Of a stretch of DNA of 60,655 nucleotides, positions 47,931-56,449 are shown piece by piece (the first letter of the stretch is position 1; every line of letters starts with the position of its first letter). Both the position numbers and the translations under genes were made by a program. The stretch comes from Actinomycetota bacterium (GTDB taxonomy: Bacteria > Actinomycetota > Actinomycetes > Streptosporangiales > Streptosporangiaceae): NCBI GenBank assembly GCA_027313705.1, contig DAHVDE010000036.1, positions 1 to 60,655 on the forward strand. The letters are read 5' to 3'. The notes under the pieces are model-generated. The model was given only the letters and a program-made list of their open reading frames with translations. It did no database searches and was not told where the DNA came from.

Positions 47931-48874
47931 GTGCTACCTCCACGACCCGGCTGCGCCGGGATGTCATCGCGTCGGCCCTGGCGTCCGCTGTCAAGCTGGA
48001 AGTCGAACAGACACGCTACCGAGGTCACGCTACCGCGCTGGCCGCTAATGCCCGTGCGGAAGGCTACGGGCTGGTGATCACGCTCGGTGGTGACGGCACG
48101 GTCAACGAAGTCGTCAACGGCATGCTCGGTTCCGCCGTTACGACTGACCATCATAGTTCCGGTCAGCGGGACCAGAAGCTACCTTCCGCAGCGGATTTGC
48201 CCGCTCTCGCCCCGCTGCCCGGCGGCAGCGGCAATGTATTCGCCGGCGCGCTGGGTCTGCCCCGCGATCCGGTTGACGCTACCGGGCAGATCCTGCGGGC
48301 GCTGTCAGAGCACCACGAGCGCGTCATCGGACTCGGTGCCGCCGACGGCAGGTACTTCACCTTCAACTGCGGCATCGGCCTGGACGCCGAGGTAGTGAGG
48401 GCCGTACAGGGCATCCGCGCGCACGGGCGCCATGTCACCCCTGCCCTGTACGTGCGGCTCGCGCTGCGCCAGTTCTACCAGACCGATCGCCGGCATCCGG
48501 CCATCTGGATCGGCAAGGCCGACGGCCAGTCAGTCGGCCCCGCGTTCCAGGCAATCGTGTCCAATACCGCACCCTGGACTTACCTGGGGGGCCGCGAGGT
48601 CAACGCCACCCCGCAGGCCAGGTTCGAGACCGGCCTCGACGTCCTGGCGATGCGCAGCATGTCATCGTTCAGCACGTTCCGTGCGATCGGCCAGATGCTG
48701 ACTACAAAGGGCCGCGACCTGCGTGGCCGCGGTCTGCTTATCCTTCACGACCAGTCCGTCGTAACGCTGCGCGCCCAGCGCCCTGTCGCATTCCAGATTG
48801 ACGGCGAGTACGTCGGGGAAAAGGAAAAGGTCACCCTGCGCTCGGTGCCCCGTGCCCTCAGGGTCATCGCCTAG
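47903..48874 (+). CDS. Diacylglycerol/lipid kinase family protein (DAGK_cat)
   Basis: 323 residues. N-terminal RALLIVNPRATST, nucleotide-binding ITLGGDGTVNEVVNGML, PLPGGSGNVFAGALGLP and the C-terminal beta-domain with AFQIDGEYVGEKEKV, the family pattern. A 20-residue insert (TTDHHSSGQRDQKLPSAAD) separates the two nucleotide motifs, where homologues usually have a few residues. Phosphorylates diacylglycerol or a related lipid. GTG 47903 start; 5' end overlaps the membrane-protein gene on the other strand by 28 bases. Confidence 0.9.
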   Translation: MRALLIVNPRATSTTRLRRDVIASALASAVKLEVEQTRYRGHATALAANARAEGYGLVITLGGDGTVNEVVNGMLGSAVTTDHHSSGQRDQKLPSAADLPALAPLPGGSGNVFAGALGLPRDPVDATGQILRALSEHHERVIGLGAADGRYFTFNCGIGLDAEVVRAVQGIRAHGRHVTPALYVRLALRQFYQTDRRHPAIWIGKADGQSVGPAFQAIVSNTAPWTYLGGREVNATPQARFETGLDVLAMRSMSSFSTFRAIGQMLTTKGRDLRGRGLLILHDQSVVTLRAQRPVAFQIDGEYVGEKEKVTLRSVPRALRVIA

Positions 48875-49100
48875 CCCGCAGTCAGCGCCTGGCTTCGGTG
48901 CTGGCTCGCCCGCCGCGGCGAACGTGATGAATGCCACATTCGTTCCGTAACGATATGACTGCTTCGGTCGGCCTGCGGTAGGTCTCTTCGCGAGCGCACG
49001 GACCACGCCCGCCATGTGACTTAGATGACACCGAAATCCGGTCTAACCTTTGCCTCAGGGTCTTGCGCTTGATCGAATAACTTGGGAGGGTTGTAACGCT

Positions 49101-49135
49101 CCTAGTGAGAGGCAAGCTCGTGCGCCCTCACTAGG
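49101..49135 (+). promoter_or_regulatory. 9-bp inverted repeat in the whiB1 upstream region
   Basis: CCTAGTGAG (49101-49109) and CTCACTAGG (49127-49135) form a perfect 9-bp stem with a 17-base loop. No T tract follows. Could be a protein-binding dyad or the 5' part of an RNA. Confidence 0.4.
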
Positions 49136-49302
49136 CGGGCGATGTCTGCGCGGCGGTTGTCCACGGGGGCGTGGTCTGGCAGCCAAGATGGGGCGATGTC
49201 CGGAAGACGTCGTGTTCGCGACTGCGGCGAGGCAGCTCAGGCACGAGGTGCCTCGAACACACCGATTCGCTTTTGCGGCGGATTGGACATACGGTATAGC
49301 TC

Positions 49303-49316
49303 GTGAATTCGTTCAC
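49303..49316. promoter_or_regulatory. CRP/FNR-type site in the whiB1 promoter
   Basis: GTGAATTCGTTCAC matches the consensus GTGA-N6-TCAC exactly. In mycobacteria whiB1 expression is controlled by cAMP receptor protein at such sites. Here the site lies over the likely transcript start, which would favour repression. Confidence 0.55.
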
Positions 49317-49380
49317 AAGCACTACAGAGGCGACAGGTTCCGGGTAACGGATCTGTGGCGCTCATTGAGGAGTGGACCGC

Positions 49381-49629
49381 ATGGACTGGCGTAATCACGC
49401 CGCCTGTCGTGACGTCGATCCGGAGCTGTTCTTCCCGATCGGGAACAGCGGTCCCGCACTGCTCCAGATCGATGAGGCGAAACAGGTTTGCCGGCGTTGC
49501 AAGGTCACCGAGTCCTGCCTGCAGTGGGCACTTGACAGCGGCCAGGATTCCGGTGTCTGGGGTGGCCTGAGCGAAGATGAGCGGCGGGCGCTCAAGCGGC
49601 GCGGCGCCAGGGTTGGCGTCAGCGCCTAG
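49381..49629 (+). CDS. whiB1: WhiB-family Fe-S regulator, WhiB1/WblE type
   Basis: 82 residues. Four cluster Cys: C9 (NHAAC), C37 and C40 (QVCRRC), C46 (ESCLQWA), plus the GVWGGLSEDERR turn and basic C terminus for DNA binding. Length, spacing and place next to pdtaS support WhiB1/WblE rather than WhiB or WhiD. Start ATG 49381 (MDWRNHAAC) after GAGG; GTG 49372 is in frame as an alternative. NO-sensitive transcription factor that binds the housekeeping sigma factor in relatives. Confidence 0.92.
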   Translation: MDWRNHAACRDVDPELFFPIGNSGPALLQIDEAKQVCRRCKVTESCLQWALDSGQDSGVWGGLSEDERRALKRRGARVGVSA

Positions 49630-49672
49630 CACTCGTATCAGCAGGCAACTCTCCACACGTACTCTGATCGGC

Positions 49673-51157
49673 TCACGTACTCTGATCGGCGGCGGGCAAA
49701 GGCAGCTCCAGCCGGACACTAGTACCGCCGCCGGCGCGGGCACCGATGCTCAGCGTGCCGCCAAGCTCGCCGACTACTAGCGTGCGCACAATCTGCAGGC
49801 CAAGGCTGGTCGTGGACTCAAGGTCGAAATCGGGCGGGAAGCCAGAGCCGCTGTCCGCTACCACCACGTGCAGCCGGTCCTCATGCCGGTCTGCAGTCAG
49901 CTCGAGCGTGCCCGCTGCCCGGCCGCCTGGCCTGGCCAGCCCGTGTTGCACGGCGTTATGCAGCAGTTCGGTAAGCACGAGGGCAAGCGGCGTCGCTACC
50001 TGGGCGGAAAGCACGCCGAACCGGCCGGTCAGCACGGGCGTGATTCTCGCTTCTGGTGCGGAAAGCTCGCCGGTCGTCATCGCGATTCGCCGCGCCACCT
50101 CGTCGAACTCGACCACTTCGCCACTCGCCTGCGAAAGCGTCTCGTGGACCAGGGCGATAGAGCCGACCCGGTGCACCGCGTCCTGGAGCGCGGACGATGC
50201 CTCGGGCACCCCGGTACGGCGCGCCTGGAGCCGCAGCAGGGCAGCCACGGTCTGCAGGTTGTTCTTCACCCTGTGGTGAATCTCCCTGATCGTCGCGTCC
50301 TTGGTGATCAGTTCACGTTCCCTGTGCCGCAACTCGGTAACGTCACGCAGCAGCACGAGCGCCCCCGCGGACGTCCCGCTGACGATCAGCGGTATGGTCC
50401 GCATCTGGACCACGGTGCCGTTCGCTTCCATCTCGGTTTCCAGGTGCGCCCGCCCGCTGGCCGCCAGCATCAGGGAGTCATCGCGCGGCATCGTGCTCGC
50501 GCACAGCCTGGCGGTAAGCGGGCCAAGCTCGCGCCCGGCCAGGTCGGCGGTGAGACCAAGCCGGCGGTAGGCCGAGATCGCGTTCGGGCTCGCGTAGCTG
50601 ACCTTGCCTGACCTGCTGAGCCTGACCATGCCGTCGTTGACGCGTGGCGACTGGACATGGGCAGGCGAACTGGCCGGCCCTGGAAACAGCCCGGCCGCGA
50701 TCATCTGAGCAAGATCGTCGGCGGACTTGAGGTAGGCCAGGTCCATCCGGCTCGGCGTCCGCGCCGACTCCAGGTTCGTCGAGCGCTCGATGACCGCGAT
50801 CACCCGCCCGGCACGGCAGACCGGAATTGTCTCGTGCCGCACGGGCACGCCGCGGCGCCACTCTGGGTCGCCCTCGCGGCATACCCGCCCCTCGGCGACC
50901 GCGGCGGCAAGCAGCGGCTGCTCGCCAGCAGCAAGCAAGGTCCCGACCCGGTCTTCTGGGAACGCCGTCGGCCCCGTCGTCGGGCGTACCTGGGCGAGCG
51001 CTATCCAGCAGTCCCCATGCGGCAGCGGCGCCCAGAGCGTCAGGTCGGCGATGGACAGGTCGGCGAGCAACTCCCAGTCCGATACGAGCGCGTGCAGCCA
51101 CTCCAGGTCCCCGGCGACGACCCGCGCCTGGCGAGCCAGGTCATTCAATGTGGGCAC
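49673..51157 (-). CDS. pdtaS: Sensor histidine kinase of PdtaS type
   Basis: 494 residues: GAF-like N-terminal domain, PAS-like middle (LSRSGKVSYASPNAI), dimerisation/phosphoacceptor His in REIHHRVKNNLQTVAALLRL (HisKA_2) and HATPase with ADSGSGFPPDFDL. This is the soluble kinase that phosphorylates the RNA-binding antiterminator PdtaR; the partner gene is not in the window. Start GTG 51157 (VPTLNDLARQ) matches the family start; the longer frame to 51196 adds MVVVVGDQWHHYQ without support. Located beside whiB1 as in mycobacteria. Confidence 0.92.
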   Translation of the reverse strand: MPTLNDLARQARVVAGDLEWLHALVSDWELLADLSIADLTLWAPLPHGDCWIALAQVRPTTGPTAFPEDRVGTLLAAGEQPLLAAAVAEGRVCREGDPEWRRGVPVRHETIPVCRAGRVIAVIERSTNLESARTPSRMDLAYLKSADDLAQMIAAGLFPGPASSPAHVQSPRVNDGMVRLSRSGKVSYASPNAISAYRRLGLTADLAGRELGPLTARLCASTMPRDDSLMLAASGRAHLETEMEANGTVVQMRTIPLIVSGTSAGALVLLRDVTELRHRERELITKDATIREIHHRVKNNLQTVAALLRLQARRTGVPEASSALQDAVHRVGSIALVHETLSQASGEVVEFDEVARRIAMTTGELSAPEARITPVLTGRFGVLSAQVATPLALVLTELLHNAVQHGLARPGGRAAGTLELTADRHEDRLHVVVADSGSGFPPDFDLESTTSLGLQIVRTLVVGELGGTLSIGARAGGGTSVRLELPLPAADQST

Positions 51158-51308
51158 CTGGTAATGATGCCACTGGTCACCGACCACGACGACCATGCAC
51201 AGGCGAGCTAACCACGGGCCGCATATACCTGATTTTGATTACTTTTCCGTAAAACACAAAGGAAACCGCAGGCGTTTCCGCCAGCCAGGTCCTGGTAACG
51301 TCACCGCC

Positions 51309-52967
51309 ATGACTGACGAGGGCAAGAACCATGGCGGGGCACAGGCGGTCGCCGCCGCCCGCGCCCATGGCGTGGCGACCATCTTCACGCTCTCAGGCGG
51401 CCATGTCTTCCCCGTATACGACGGTGCCGTGCACGCCGATCCGCCGATGCCGATCATCGACGTCAGGCACGAGCAGACTGCCGTATTCGCCGCCGAGGCT
51501 ACCGCGCGCCTGACCAGGACACCAGGTTTCGCCGTTCTCACGGCAGGACCAGGCGTCACCAACGGCGTGAGCGCGATCACCACCGCCTGGTTCAACGGCT
51601 CCAGCGTGGTAGTGCTCGGCGGGCGGGCACCCGATTACCGCTGGGGCTCTGGCGGTCTGCAGGAATTCGACCACCCTAAGCTGCTCGAACCCATCACCAA
51701 GCGTGCCTGGACCGAGCACGAGAGCGCGGCCGTGGGGCGGTCGGTCTCCGCGGCCTTCGACCTGGCGGCTAGCCCGCACCGAGGCCCGGTCTTTCTCGAT
51801 GTCAGCCTGGAAGCGCTTTTCGGCTCGCCAGAAAGCACCGGACAGCAGCCGAGCCCGGAGCCGCAGCCGCGCCAGGTGCCGCAAGACGCCGACCTGAGCC
51901 AGATAGCCGCCCTCCTGGAGTCCGCGAGGCGTCCGGTCCTGGTGCTCGGATCAGATGTCTGGCTAGACGGTGCGGAAACGGCGGCCCGCGCCCTGGCGCA
52001 GGACCTGAGCCTGCCGGTCATCGCTAACGGCCAGGGTCGCGGCGTGCTGCCCGCCGGCCACGAACTCCTGGTCACCAGGGCCAGGTCGGTCGCGCTCGGC
52101 GAAGCCGACCTGGTCATCGTGGTCGGCACGCCGCTCGATTTCAGGCTTGGCTACGGCGAGTACGGCGGCAAGAACGGCACGCCGCCCGCACGGGTGGTGC
52201 ACGTGGCCGACGCCGAGGACCAGGTAGCCACTCACGTGCCGCTCGCCGCTCGGGCAGCAGGTGACCTCAGCGCGTTCTTCGCCAGCCTCGCGAACGCGAC
52301 CGCGAAGACGACCAGGACCTGGACCGCGGACTGGCTGCCCAGACTGGCCGCAGCCAGGGACAAGGCCCAGGCCGGCGACAGGGAGTTGCTGCGCAGCGAC
52401 GCCGACCCCATCCACCCGATGCGCGTCTACGGCGAGCTAGGGCCCTTGCTCGCCGACGATGCCGTCGTCATCGGCGACGGCGGCGACTTCGTCAGTTACG
52501 CAGGCAAGTACGTCGAGCCCGCCAGGCCAGGCGGCTGGCTCGACCCTGGCCCGTACGGCTGCCTGGGCACCGGCCTCGGTTATGCCATCGCCGCCCGCAT
52601 CGCCCGGCCGTCTGCACAGGTCGTGTTGCTGCTCGGTGACGGCGCGGCCGGCTTTTCCCTGATGGACGCGGACACGCTTGTCCGCCACAACCTGCCGGTC
52701 GTGATGGTCTGCGGCAACAACGGGATCTGGGGCCTGGAAAAGCACCCCATGCAGGCCATTTACGGCTACGACGTGGCCGCTGACCTGCAACCGCAGTGCC
52801 GCTATGACCAGGTGGTCAAGGCGCTTGACGGGGCCGGGGAACTCGTCACCAGCCCCGCGGGCATCGCGCCCGCGCTGCGCCGCGCTTTCGACTCAGGCGT
52901 GCCCTACCTGGTGAACATCGCGACCGACCCTGGCATCGCGTACCCGCGCTCAACTACCGGCGTGTGA
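51309..52967 (+). CDS. Thiamine-diphosphate-dependent enzyme, acetolactate-synthase-like
   Basis: 552 residues of the pyruvate decarboxylase/acetolactate synthase superfamily: TPP_enzyme_N (FTLSGGHVFPVYDG, catalytic Glu in VRHEQTAVFAAEATAR), central domain and TPP-binding LLLGDGAAGFSLM to VCGNN. It is not assured to be IlvB: the region after the catalytic Glu is ATARLTRTPGFAVLTAGPGV and no quinone-binding tail is seen. Could be an oxalyl-CoA decarboxylase-like or other 2-oxoacid enzyme. Starts ATG 51309, divergent from pdtaS. Confidence 0.85.
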   Translation: MTDEGKNHGGAQAVAAARAHGVATIFTLSGGHVFPVYDGAVHADPPMPIIDVRHEQTAVFAAEATARLTRTPGFAVLTAGPGVTNGVSAITTAWFNGSSVVVLGGRAPDYRWGSGGLQEFDHPKLLEPITKRAWTEHESAAVGRSVSAAFDLAASPHRGPVFLDVSLEALFGSPESTGQQPSPEPQPRQVPQDADLSQIAALLESARRPVLVLGSDVWLDGAETAARALAQDLSLPVIANGQGRGVLPAGHELLVTRARSVALGEADLVIVVGTPLDFRLGYGEYGGKNGTPPARVVHVADAEDQVATHVPLAARAAGDLSAFFASLANATAKTTRTWTADWLPRLAAARDKAQAGDRELLRSDADPIHPMRVYGELGPLLADDAVVIGDGGDFVSYAGKYVEPARPGGWLDPGPYGCLGTGLGYAIAARIARPSAQVVLLLGDGAAGFSLMDADTLVRHNLPVVMVCGNNGIWGLEKHPMQAIYGYDVAADLQPQCRYDQVVKALDGAGELVTSPAGIAPALRRAFDSGVPYLVNIATDPGIAYPRSTTGV

Positions 52968-53372
52968 CCTTCTGGCCTTCGCCAGGAACCGCTCGGCGTC
53001 CACCAGCACCCGGTGCACCGTGCCCGCCCCGAGCACGGCATCTTCGCCCTCACCCGGGCCGTAGGCGATGAAGCCGAAGACCAGCTTCCTGCCTTCGACC
53101 TCGACCAGTTCGGCAGAAACCTCGACGGGCGTGCCGAGCACGCAAGGCCGGTGGTGCTCAAGCGACACGGCGGCGCCCACCGTCGTCTGCCCTGCGGGCA
53201 ACTGCGGCGCCACCGCCGCGACGCACGCGGCCTCGGCCAAGGCAAGCAGCCTGGGCGTGCCAAGCACAGGCAGATCTCCGCTGCCGAGTGCGATCGCGGT
53301 ATCGCCCTCGCCAACCTCGGCGGTCACCGTGGCCCGCAAGCCAGGGCTGATCCCGCCAGGCTCTTCGCCCAC
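52950..53372 (-). CDS. Hotdog thioesterase (fluoroacetyl-CoA thioesterase-like)
   Basis: 140 residues with FlK-type signature: Thr and Glu in LGTPRLLALAEAACVAA, and His in AVSLEHHRPCVLGTPVEV, the T/E/H catalytic set of the family. Likely hydrolyses a short acyl-CoA or a misformed product. GTG start at 53372. It ends within the 3' part of the TPP enzyme gene on the other strand (18-base overlap) and precedes no coupled gene; the biotin carrier starts upstream. Confidence 0.88.
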   Translation of the reverse strand: MGEEPGGISPGLRATVTAEVGEGDTAIALGSGDLPVLGTPRLLALAEAACVAAVAPQLPAGQTTVGAAVSLEHHRPCVLGTPVEVSAELVEVEGRKLVFGFIAYGPGEGEDAVLGAGTVHRVLVDAERFLAKARRSHAGS

Positions 53373-53382
53373 CGCATCATCC

Positions 53383-53595
53383 TTACTCGATAACGGCGAT
53401 CAGATCGCCTTCCTGTATGACGTCACCCTCGGCGACCGCAAGCCTGGCCAGCGTGCCTGAGCCTTCGGCGAGCACAGGGATCTCCATCTTCATCGATTCG
53501 AGTATCACCAGCGTGTCGCCATCGGTCACCGAGTCACCTTCGGCAGCGACCACCTTCCACACGTTGGCGACCATTTCGGCCCGGATCTCGGCCAC
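53383..53595 (-). CDS. Biotinyl-lipoyl carrier protein (TB7.3/BCCP-like)
   Basis: 70 residues, a single biotinyl domain with the modified Lys in LESMKMEIPV. Very close to the mycobacterial biotinylated protein TB7.3. Start GTG 53595 (VAEIRAEMVANVW) chosen because GGGAGG lies about five bases upstream; the longer frame from 53619 starts inside the ribosome site. Located between a thioesterase and a biotin carboxylase, thus probably the carrier for that carboxylase. Confidence 0.93.
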   Translation of the reverse strand: MAEIRAEMVANVWKVVAAEGDSVTDGDTLVILESMKMEIPVLAEGSGTLARLAVAEGDVIQEGDLIAVIE

Positions 53596-53618
53596 GCGCA
53601 CCTCCCTTTCTCGCCCCA

Positions 53619-54992
53619 TCAGGTGCGCAGCTTACCCACCAAGGACGTGTCATAGTTTCCACTGCAGAACTCAGCGCTTTCCAGCAGTTCGGCATGGAAA
53701 GGGAGATTCGTCGTCAACCCAGCCACCGCGAACCCGGTGACCGCCTCGCGCGCCCGCGCGAGCACCCCGGCCCGGTCCGCGGCGGATACGACCAGCTTGG
53801 CCAGCAGCGGATCGTAATGCGGCGTCACCGTGTTCCCCGCCGCGTAACCGGCGTCTACCCGCACGCCAGGCCCCGACGGTTCCTGCCATTGCGTGATCGT
53901 GCCAGGACGCGGCAGGAAGCGCACCGGATCTTCCGCGTAAACCCGGAGTTCGAGCGCGCAGCCTTCGGCGAGGAAGGCATCCGGGTCGAAGCTCACGTCG
54001 CCGCCGGCGGCGACCCGCAACTGCTGCTCGACGAGATCGATCCCGGTGACCATCTCGGTAACCGGATGCTCGACCTGGAGCCTGGTGTTCATCTCGAGGA
54101 ACACGAACTCGCCCGTCTCGGTGTCCAGCAGGCACTCGACCGTTCCTGCGCCCAGGTAACCGACCGTCTGACCCGCCTTGACCGCCGCCGCTAGCATCCG
54201 CTCGCGCAGGCTCTGGTCCACGCCAGGCGATGGCGTCTCCTCCGCGACCTTCTGGTGCCTGCGCTGCACTGAGCAGTCACGCTCGCCGAGCGCGATCACC
54301 CGCCCGTCAGCCAGGCCGAGTATCTGCACCTCGACGTGCCTGGCGCGGGCGATGTAGCGCTCGAGCAGTATCGCCGGGCTGGCGAAGAACCGCTCCGCCC
54401 GTGACCTCGCCGTCGCGAACCCGCTCCTGAGCTGCTGCTCGTTGGCCGCCACGCTCATCCCGATGCCGCCGCCGCCCGCGGCCGCCTTGATCATTACCGG
54501 ATACCCGATCTGGTCGGCAAGCGCGACGGCGGCATCCTCGTCGGCCACGGGCTCGGCTGACCCCTCGGCGACAGGTACCCCCGCGGCCGCCATCAGGTTG
54601 CGTGCCTTGATCTTGTCACCCATCTGCTCGATGGCATCAGGCGGCGGTCCCACCCAGATCAGGCCGGCATCGGTGACTTGCTCGGCGAACCGCGCATTTT
54701 CCGCGAGGAACCCGTATCCCGGATGAATCGCCTCGACCTGAGTCTGCTTCGCCGCAGCGAGTATCGCCTCGGCGTTGAGATAGCTGTCTTTAGCCGGCGG
54801 CGGCCCGATCAGCACCGCCTCGTCGGCTTCGGCGACGAAAGGCAATCCGGCGTCGGCTTGCGAGTAGACGGCGACGGCGCGCACCCCGAGCCGCCTGGCC
54901 GTCCTGATAACCCGCCGCGCGATCTCGCCCCGGTTAGCGACGAGCACAGAATTCACCAGCGCAGAATTCACGAACACAGAATTAGCAGGCAC
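53619..54992 (-). CDS. Biotin carboxylase (AccC-like)
   Basis: 457 residues, a stand-alone biotin carboxylase: VLVANRGEIARRVIR, HPGYGFLAENA, ATP-grasp Gly loop AAAGGGGIGM, EMNTRLQVEHPVTEM and the metal-binding EMN motif. It has no fused carrier; the 70-residue carrier lies next to it. Start is uncertain: three 15-base tandem repeats at the 5' end give GTG codons at 54956, 54971 and 54977, with another at 54992 having GAAGGG 12 bases upstream. Provides carboxyl transfer for acyl-CoA carboxylation. Confidence 0.9.
   Translation of the reverse strand: MPANSVFVNSALVNSVLVANRGEIARRVIRTARRLGVRAVAVYSQADAGLPFVAEADEAVLIGPPPAKDSYLNAEAILAAAKQTQVEAIHPGYGFLAENARFAEQVTDAGLIWVGPPPDAIEQMGDKIKARNLMAAAGVPVAEGSAEPVADEDAAVALADQIGYPVMIKAAAGGGGIGMSVAANEQQLRSGFATARSRAERFFASPAILLERYIARARHVEVQILGLADGRVIALGERDCSVQRRHQKVAEETPSPGVDQSLRERMLAAAVKAGQTVGYLGAGTVECLLDTETGEFVFLEMNTRLQVEHPVTEMVTGIDLVEQQLRVAAGGDVSFDPDAFLAEGCALELRVYAEDPVRFLPRPGTITQWQEPSGPGVRVDAGYAAGNTVTPHYDPLLAKLVVSAADRAGVLARAREAVTGFAVAGLTTNLPFHAELLESAEFCSGNYDTSLVGKLRT
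54942..54986 (-). repeat. Three 15-base tandem repeats at the biotin carboxylase start
   Basis: Units at 54942-54956, 54957-54971 and 54972-54986 share CAGAATT; in frame they encode VNSVL, VNSAL and ANSVF, and each carries a possible GTG start or part of one. Confidence 0.85.
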
Positions 54993-55048
54993 CGAGGCAG
55001 CGTACCCTTCCGCCGGCCGCGCTGCCCACCAGGACTCGGCTCGCGCGG

Positions 55049-56449
55049 CTAGAGGCGGTTGACCGGCAGGCGATTGCTCACCTTGGCCAGGGCGGCGACC
55101 ACGACCGGATCGTACTCGAGGTCGGTTTCCCCGCGGATGCTGGCGATCGCGGCGAGGACCCTGTCCCTGTCCGCCGAGCCGGCGACCAGATCGTCGAGGG
55201 CGTTGACCACCTTGATGATCCGGCTCTCCAGCGGCGGCTCGGCGCCCGCGCCGCGGTAGGGAAGCCATTGACAGCGCACGATCTCCGCCACCGCATCGAG
55301 CACGCCGGTCTGGCTGATGACCTCAGCGCCGAATTCGGCGATACGGCGAGCGGTTGTCTTCGCGACGTTGCAGGTCGCGCCGGCCGGTATCGGCTCGACC
55401 AGGGAAAGCTGCCCGATGTCATGCATGAGCGCGGCGTACTCCAGGCTGAGCAACTCTGGCTCGGCCATGCCAAGCTCGCGTCCCACCGCAAGCGAGATCC
55501 TGCTTACCCGGCGGGAGTGGCCGCTGTCCACATAGCCGGCTACCTCGGTCACCTGGGCAAGCGCCCGCACGGTCTGCAGATAGGTGGCCCTGATCCCGGC
55601 GTAACGCCTGAAGGCAAGCTGGACCACGAACAGCGGGCCCGCGAAGACGGCCAGTTCGTAAAGGCCCATAGCGGAGGCGGCGAACACGGTGATGATCGCC
55701 GATACTCCTACCGCCAGGCCAAGCCGCCACTGCAACCGCAGCTCGTCGGCCAGCGTCACCGAGTACCTGGCTCTCAGGTCCTCTGCCCTGATCACGGCCG
55801 TGATCAGGGTCTCGATCAGCGACGCGATCAGTACCAGCACGGCCATGACCGCGAACGCCAGCGCCGCCCGCCTTGGCGAGCCGAGCATCATCAGGTGAGC
55901 GTTTACCAGCGGACGGAACACGAAAGCCACGAATGCGACGCCGAGCAGCCTCGCCGACATGCCGGTGACTCCGGCCGGGCGCCCGGCGGCGATGTGCGGC
56001 AGGGCGCCGAGCAGCATGCCGAGCGCGGCCACGCCAACGACCTGGGCAGGCTCGAACGGTATCGGCCAGAACATCTTGCCGTGCGGATTGTTGCCCGCGA
56101 TGTCGAGCACCATCGCGAACGCGAGCGCCGCGATCATCGCGATCGGCGCCGCCTCGCGGTTGCCTGGCAATGACAACCGCAGCAGTTCGCCGAACGCGAT
56201 GAACAACCCGAAGGCGATCGCGACCGTGGTGTGCTTCAGCCCGACCAACTGGACCAGGCAGATCGCGACGAGCAGCCCGGTCGAGCTGAGCAGGATCAGC
56301 CTGCCGGTATCCACGCTGGCCAGTGCCTGCCAGCGCGGCGCCGGCCTGACCATGACCTCGCCTTCGCGATAGGCCATCCGCCTGCCCGCGGCAGGGGTGT
56401 CCGCTCCGCTTACCGCATCACTCACCGCGTCGCCCGCAGCGTCGGTCAC
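55049..56449 (-). CDS. Membrane HD-domain protein, degenerate HD-GYP
   Basis: 466 residues: about 8 N-terminal membrane helices, then an HD domain with SGHSRRVSRISLAVG and YAALMHDIGQLSL. The HD metal pair is kept but the later His-His and GYP motif are missing (position reads CQWLPYRG), so c-di-GMP hydrolysis is not expected; it could be a regulatory partner of the HD-GYP protein next to it. Overlaps that gene's stop by four bases (ATGA). Located between biotin carboxylase and rsrA. Confidence 0.82.
   Translation of the reverse strand: MTDAAGDAVSDAVSGADTPAAGRRMAYREGEVMVRPAPRWQALASVDTGRLILLSSTGLLVAICLVQLVGLKHTTVAIAFGLFIAFGELLRLSLPGNREAAPIAMIAALAFAMVLDIAGNNPHGKMFWPIPFEPAQVVGVAALGMLLGALPHIAAGRPAGVTGMSARLLGVAFVAFVFRPLVNAHLMMLGSPRRAALAFAVMAVLVLIASLIETLITAVIRAEDLRARYSVTLADELRLQWRLGLAVGVSAIITVFAASAMGLYELAVFAGPLFVVQLAFRRYAGIRATYLQTVRALAQVTEVAGYVDSGHSRRVSRISLAVGRELGMAEPELLSLEYAALMHDIGQLSLVEPIPAGATCNVAKTTARRIAEFGAEVISQTGVLDAVAEIVRCQWLPYRGAGAEPPLESRIIKVVNALDDLVAGSADRDRVLAAIASIRGETDLEYDPVVVAALAKVSNRLPVNRL

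Larger units (their letters stand above)
48875..49380 (+). promoter_or_regulatory. 506-base regulatory gap upstream of whiB1
   Basis: No reliable gene. It contains an inverted repeat (49101-49135), a candidate promoter TTGCGG (49273-49278) with TATAGC (49295-49300), 16 bases apart, and a CRP-type site (49303-49316) at or beside the predicted start of transcription. A long open frame from 49050 on the plus strand does not look protein-like. Confidence 0.6.

Noticed and set aside
49050-49394. Open frame of 114 codons upstream of whiB1
   Set aside because: No ribosome site, composition unlike neighbouring proteins, and it runs through the whiB1 promoter and start.
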